From positions 74,383 to 138,382 of the forward strand of contig DXWL01000001.1 of assembly GCA_019416865.1 (NCBI GenBank): a stretch of DNA of 64,000 nt, written 5' to 3'. The position numbers and the translations under genes were made by a program. The notes beneath the pieces were generated by a model. The model ran no database searches. It had not been told where the DNA came from and saw nothing but the letters and a program-made list of their open reading frames with translations. Every line of letters begins with the position of its first letter. Within the stretch, counting starts at the first letter, position 1. The stretch comes from Fusobacterium sp. (GTDB lineage Bacteria > Fusobacteriota > Fusobacteriia > Fusobacteriales > Fusobacteriaceae). Of the stretch, positions 61,068 to 64,000 are shown piece after piece.

Positions 61068-61787
61068 TTAAAAGAAAACTTCTCTTGCTCTCTCTTTAAT
61101 CTCTTTAGAAGCGATAAATGGAATTCTTGTTGTATATCCTTTTCTTGCTGCTACATATTTTTTAAAAGGCCATTCAAATATCTCTCTGTTCCATATTCCT
61201 GTATTATCATTATAGACCTCTCTGGCAGCTGTAATCTCTCTTTGAAGATATAAATTTTGCTGCATAGCATCTCTTATCTCCATATGACTTTTTAAATCTG
61301 GATAGTTTTCTACAGTAAGATTTAATCCTCTGTAAGCCTTATCCAATTTAGCCTGAATCTCATTTCTTTCTGTTTCTTGTATATTTCCTGCTCTCATCTT
61401 AGCAATCTCACTGAAAACTGTTTTATCTAAATCTACAGCTTTTTCTAAAAGCTTAGCTGTATTTTGAAGAACGATAACTCTTTGTTCTAAATAGTTATCT
61501 ATCTGTGAAGCACTTTGCTGTATTCTTTGTTCCAATTGGCTGAAATATGATTCCTGCTTTTTAAGATTAGTATATACAAAAGCTGGAATTAAAATTCCCA
61601 CAGGAATAAGATAATATATTTTCTGAATAATTCCAAAACCAATAAGTCCAAGTCCAACTAAATATAATGCCCAAATTAGAATTTGAATGCTTGTGTCTGT
61701 TTCAACCTTTATTTGTTTGGCAATAACATTTACATCTCTTCCTTCTTCTCTTATCTCTTCATCTAACTCATTCAGCATATTTCCCAT
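61068..61787 (-). CDS. LemA family protein
   Basis: A 239-residue LemA protein with two adjoining hydrophobic segments (about 33-52 and 57-73), followed by a helical LemA domain (LEQRIQQSASQIDNYLEQRVIVLQN, then EIAKMRAGNIQ, and AREVYNDNTGIWNREIFEWPF). The function of LemA is unknown. It lies 27 bp after a large membrane protein gene in the same operon. Confidence 0.88.
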   Translation of the reverse strand: MGNMLNELDEEIREEGRDVNVIAKQIKVETDTSIQILIWALYLVGLGLIGFGIIQKIYYLIPVGILIPAFVYTNLKKQESYFSQLEQRIQQSASQIDNYLEQRVIVLQNTAKLLEKAVDLDKTVFSEIAKMRAGNIQETERNEIQAKLDKAYRGLNLTVENYPDLKSHMEIRDAMQQNLYLQREITAAREVYNDNTGIWNREIFEWPFKKYVAARKGYTTRIPFIASKEIKERAREVFF

Positions 61788-61814
61788 AATAATTTCCTCC
61801 TCATTAATTATTTA

Positions 61815-63641
61815 TTATCCAATCTTTATATTTTTTAATATTTCATTGCAACTGAACTCTTCTTTATCAGTAAACATTGCAAAAATATTGTTTTTATAAA
61901 TATATCTTCTATTTCCTGCTGACTTATAAATATCCTCTGAAGATTTTTCAAACTCACTCTCTTCAATATCCAGTCTTTTCATCTCCATTCTTCCTGATGC
62001 TGTAAGAGGAATGAAATCTATCCAATCTACTGGAACATCATATATTCTTCCATTTCCTGCCATAACTGGAATATAGTCTGTTTTTCCCACTTTTTTATAG
62101 GATTTTCCTATAACCTCTACCAAATCAACATCTCCATCAACTTTTAAAGTATTTGTTTTTAAAATTGAAGGGGTATCACTTTCAGCATGGGAAAACAATC
62201 CTGCTCCCAAAAAGTTTGCAACTGCCTCTGAAGAATATGGGTTGTAGTTATAACTGTATCTGTCTTCATAGATATATTTCTGAGCCTTGTGCTGATGATA
62301 CACTGGAATTGTAAGTATAGGCAAAAATAATCTATAAAAATTACTCATATATTTTTTATTAATATCATAATATTTCTCTTTTATCACATCAAAAGAAAAA
62401 TCTCTGTAATAATTTTTATTAATATTTAAAATCCAATCATTTTCATTGGAGATATTATTTAATTTATTAATCTTATAAAATTTAAAATCATCTCCGAAAT
62501 CTTTATCTTTTAAAAGTTTTATCATATTTTGCTGAGCAATGGGAGTAAACAATACTCTAAACTCAACTTCATTATCTCTGTCAAAAGCTCCAAAAAGAAC
62601 ATCAAACTCTGAATTTCCCATTTCCAAGAAAGATTTTCCTGTCTTAATTGCATTTTCGGTTCTTTTTTTAAGCTCTTTCTCACCTTTTTTCAAATATTTG
62701 CTAAGTTTCTTTTCTGAAAGTTCGTGAATAAATTTAGGCTCTCTGGAAAAATTCAAATGTTCTGCAGCATCATTTCCATAGATTAAATCAATTTTATCTT
62801 CAAATACCTGTTTTGGCTTCACTACACTTGCATGTAAAGTTTGAGTTACTGTTCTTGTCTTTCTTTCTCCGTTACTGTCTGTATAGCTCTCTTCCCATGA
62901 AACAGTACGAGAACCTGTATAAGTTTCCTGAATAACTCTGTTGCATAAACTTTTTACAATTATAAAAGGATTTCCTAATATTTCCCCTGATATTATATCC
63001 TCTGTTGAGAAATTTTTCTGAAGTTTTACAGGCATATTATAATTTTCTACCAAATCAGCATATCTTTCTATTTTAAAGTTTTTGTCCAAGGCTAAGGTAG
63101 GAATAACTTCAGCTATAATTTTATTGGCAGTATTGCTTTCAAATAGAGAAAGCAAAGGATTTACTTGAGAGTAACATTCCTCTCTTTTTAAATTAAGCTC
63201 AGCTTCCATGCTCTCTATATTTTTACTCAAGTCTTTCTTTTTGCCACTAATATATTTAAAATTTAAAACACCTATTCCTATTATTCCCAATCCTGCTAAT
63301 ACAGCTCTTAAAAAAGGTTCTCTTGCATTTTCATTCAAATTAAGAAGTCTTCTTACTGCCTGTACTGCATTTATCTCATAGAATACTAGAAAAATCAAAA
63401 TACAGATAAGTAAAAAGGAAAATCTCTTCCGCCATTTTAACTTATTTTCATTTTTTCCTTTTACTTTGGAGATTTCATTGTACTCACTTACTGATTTTCT
63501 GTTTGCTTCTATATCTATTCTGGATTCTCTTAATAGATTTTCAAAATTTTCAATAAGTTTATTCAAAAATTTTTCAGCTACCTCTGTTTTATAATATTTC
63601 ACAGGCTCTAATAATTTACTTTGCTCATCTACAAACTCCAT
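61815..63641 (-). CDS. Large LemA-associated membrane protein (MAG1210-like)
   Basis: 608 residues: an N-terminal helical region, two hydrophobic segments near residues 74-92 and 112-130, a helical middle part and a large soluble C-terminal part without cysteine-rich or enzyme motifs. It resembles the MAG1210 family described in mycoplasmas, where it is likewise next to LemA; this match is from memory. I start at the ATG reading MEFVDEQ because GCGAGGG lies 7 bases upstream; two upstream ATGs overlap or precede that site. Function unknown; perhaps an envelope complex with LemA. Confidence 0.7.
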   Translation of the reverse strand: MEFVDEQSKLLEPVKYYKTEVAEKFLNKLIENFENLLRESRIDIEANRKSVSEYNEISKVKGKNENKLKWRKRFSFLLICILIFLVFYEINAVQAVRRLLNLNENAREPFLRAVLAGLGIIGIGVLNFKYISGKKKDLSKNIESMEAELNLKREECYSQVNPLLSLFESNTANKIIAEVIPTLALDKNFKIERYADLVENYNMPVKLQKNFSTEDIISGEILGNPFIIVKSLCNRVIQETYTGSRTVSWEESYTDSNGERKTRTVTQTLHASVVKPKQVFEDKIDLIYGNDAAEHLNFSREPKFIHELSEKKLSKYLKKGEKELKKRTENAIKTGKSFLEMGNSEFDVLFGAFDRDNEVEFRVLFTPIAQQNMIKLLKDKDFGDDFKFYKINKLNNISNENDWILNINKNYYRDFSFDVIKEKYYDINKKYMSNFYRLFLPILTIPVYHQHKAQKYIYEDRYSYNYNPYSSEAVANFLGAGLFSHAESDTPSILKTNTLKVDGDVDLVEVIGKSYKKVGKTDYIPVMAGNGRIYDVPVDWIDFIPLTASGRMEMKRLDIEESEFEKSSEDIYKSAGNRRYIYKNNIFAMFTDKEEFSCNEILKNIKIG

Positions 63642-63739
63642 AAACATTCCCTCGCTTTTTTTGATTTCAGCTGCTTTTATAAACAATTATAGCTTCTAAT
63701 TTCAAATTTTTCAACTAAAAAAATGAGTATAAAAAAAGA

Positions 63740-63821
63740 GCTGTTGCAAATTTATAAAAAATAAAATTTTCTAATTTTAATATTGAGAATTTTATTTTTA
63801 CAACTTTAGAAATGCAACAGC
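63740..63821. repeat. GCTGTTGC hairpin containing a mini palindromic repeat
   Basis: Outer arms GCTGTTGCA / TGCAACAGC enclose a further palindrome at 63761-63795 (ATAAAATTTTC / GAGAATTTTAT). The latter is the short form of the repeat seen near 25.2, 26.3 and 59.7 kb. The composite may serve as an insulator between the rRNA operon and the LemA operon. Confidence 0.65.
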
Positions 63822-63841
63822 CCCGTCATCGACTCTTTAAT

Positions 63842-63862
63842 TTGCTCTTTATCAAGGAGCAA
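63842..63862. other. Small hairpin in the rRNA downstream region
   Basis: TTGCTC and GAGCAA arms with a loop of about 8 nt, between the 5S gene and the repeat. Role unknown; possibly rRNA processing or termination. Confidence 0.35.
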
Positions 63863-63915
63863 CATAAAAAATTTAATAAATGAAATTTTTCAGTTCGTCG
63901 GCTCTGCTAGTCGTT

Positions 63916-63935
63916 GAGAGTTTAATGAAACTCTC
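63916..63935 (-). terminator. Hairpin downstream of the 5S rRNA gene
   Basis: GAGAGTTT and AAACTCTC with a 4-nt loop, about 25 bp after the 5S gene on the minus strand. No long T-run follows, but a T7 run lies between the 5S end and this hairpin. Confidence 0.5.
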
Positions 63936-63960
63936 ATCCTCCTGTATAGACGAAAAAAAG

Positions 63961-64000
63961 ATTGGCAAGTTCCTATCCTCCCAAAGGGCTGCCCCCTAAG
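63961..64000 (-). rRNA. rrf: 5S ribosomal RNA, 3' end (continues beyond window)
   Basis: The minus-strand sequence carries GGGCAGCCC followed by TTTGGGAGGATAGGAACTTG and CCAATC, matching the 3' third of bacterial 5S rRNA (domain beta/gamma and the closing helix strand TGCCAATC), in fusobacterial style. Only about 40 nt lie inside the window, so the other rRNA genes should follow at higher coordinates. Confidence 0.85.

Overview
The window comes from an AT-rich, Gram-negative anaerobe, most likely a Fusobacterium of the varium/ulcerans/mortiferum type. The inference rests on several things together: low-GC codon use with strong GGAGG-type ribosome binding sites, a TolC-type outer-membrane protein next to a MacAB-like exporter, tripartite (TctABC) and GntP carriers, DUF1576/DUF554/DUF711 proteins, a 4-hydroxybutyrate fermentation operon, HutP, and a 5S rRNA 3' end of fusobacterial appearance. 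The species is not proven by sequence alone.

Layout. 1-9 kb holds two organic/sugar-acid uptake loci, each with a divergent LysR gene: tctABC (tctA runs off the left edge), and ilvD-like dehydratase plus gntP. The second locus is decaying: gntP has an in-frame stop and its lysR has a frameshift in a T8 run. 8.9-14.5 kb is a mannosylglycerate-type PTS (GntR regulator, EIIABC, GH38 mannosidase) with a perfect 20-bp operator palindrome. 14.5-20.3 kb is a phosphate operon, pstC-pstA-pstB-phoU-phoB-phoR, behind a Pho box but without pstS; phoR appears to use a non-canonical start. 20.4-21.4 kb is an operon of 11 tRNAs. 21.5-28.2 kb is housekeeping and conserved unknowns (GIY-YIG, DUF1576, DUF554, tsaD, PHP phosphatase, DUF711 plus ACT), with two inverted copies of an interspersed palindromic repeat around the PHP gene. 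28.2-31.1 kb is an IS605-type element with an intact TnpB and a truncated TnpA abutting a MATE gene. 31.2-35.7 kb is the str operon (rpsL-rpsG-fusA-tuf), followed by an ABC-F ATPase, a small secreted helical protein and a TolC/MacAB-like exporter (38.7-43.0 kb). 43-46.3 kb has a cold-shock gene, an HxlR/flavin-reductase pair, an IS150-like remnant and a CBS-domain membrane protein.

The most interesting region is 46.4-57 kb. A three-gene ABC importer of the TrpX/ABC_sub_bind family is preceded by a consensus promoter and a leader of about 190 nt. The leader carries eleven UAG triplets in two repeated modules followed by a strong intrinsic terminator. The gene immediately upstream encodes a HutP-family protein. 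HutP is known in Bacillus to be an amino-acid-dependent antiterminator that reads spaced UAG triplets, so the window appears to hold a self-contained HutP riboregulatory circuit controlling a transporter rather than the hut operon. Beside it, a PAS/sigma-54 activator is divergent from two consensus -24/-12 promoters. These drive a NifU-like protein, a small CGGC protein and the operon abfD (4-hydroxybutyryl-CoA dehydratase), CoA-transferase, permease and crotonase.

57-64 kb holds ridA, an RluA pseudouridine synthase, gap and pgk, a LemA/large-membrane-protein pair and the 3' end of a 5S rRNA gene. Several short hairpin families recur in intergenic DNA: a GCTGTTGC terminator family, and mini-versions of the palindromic repeat.
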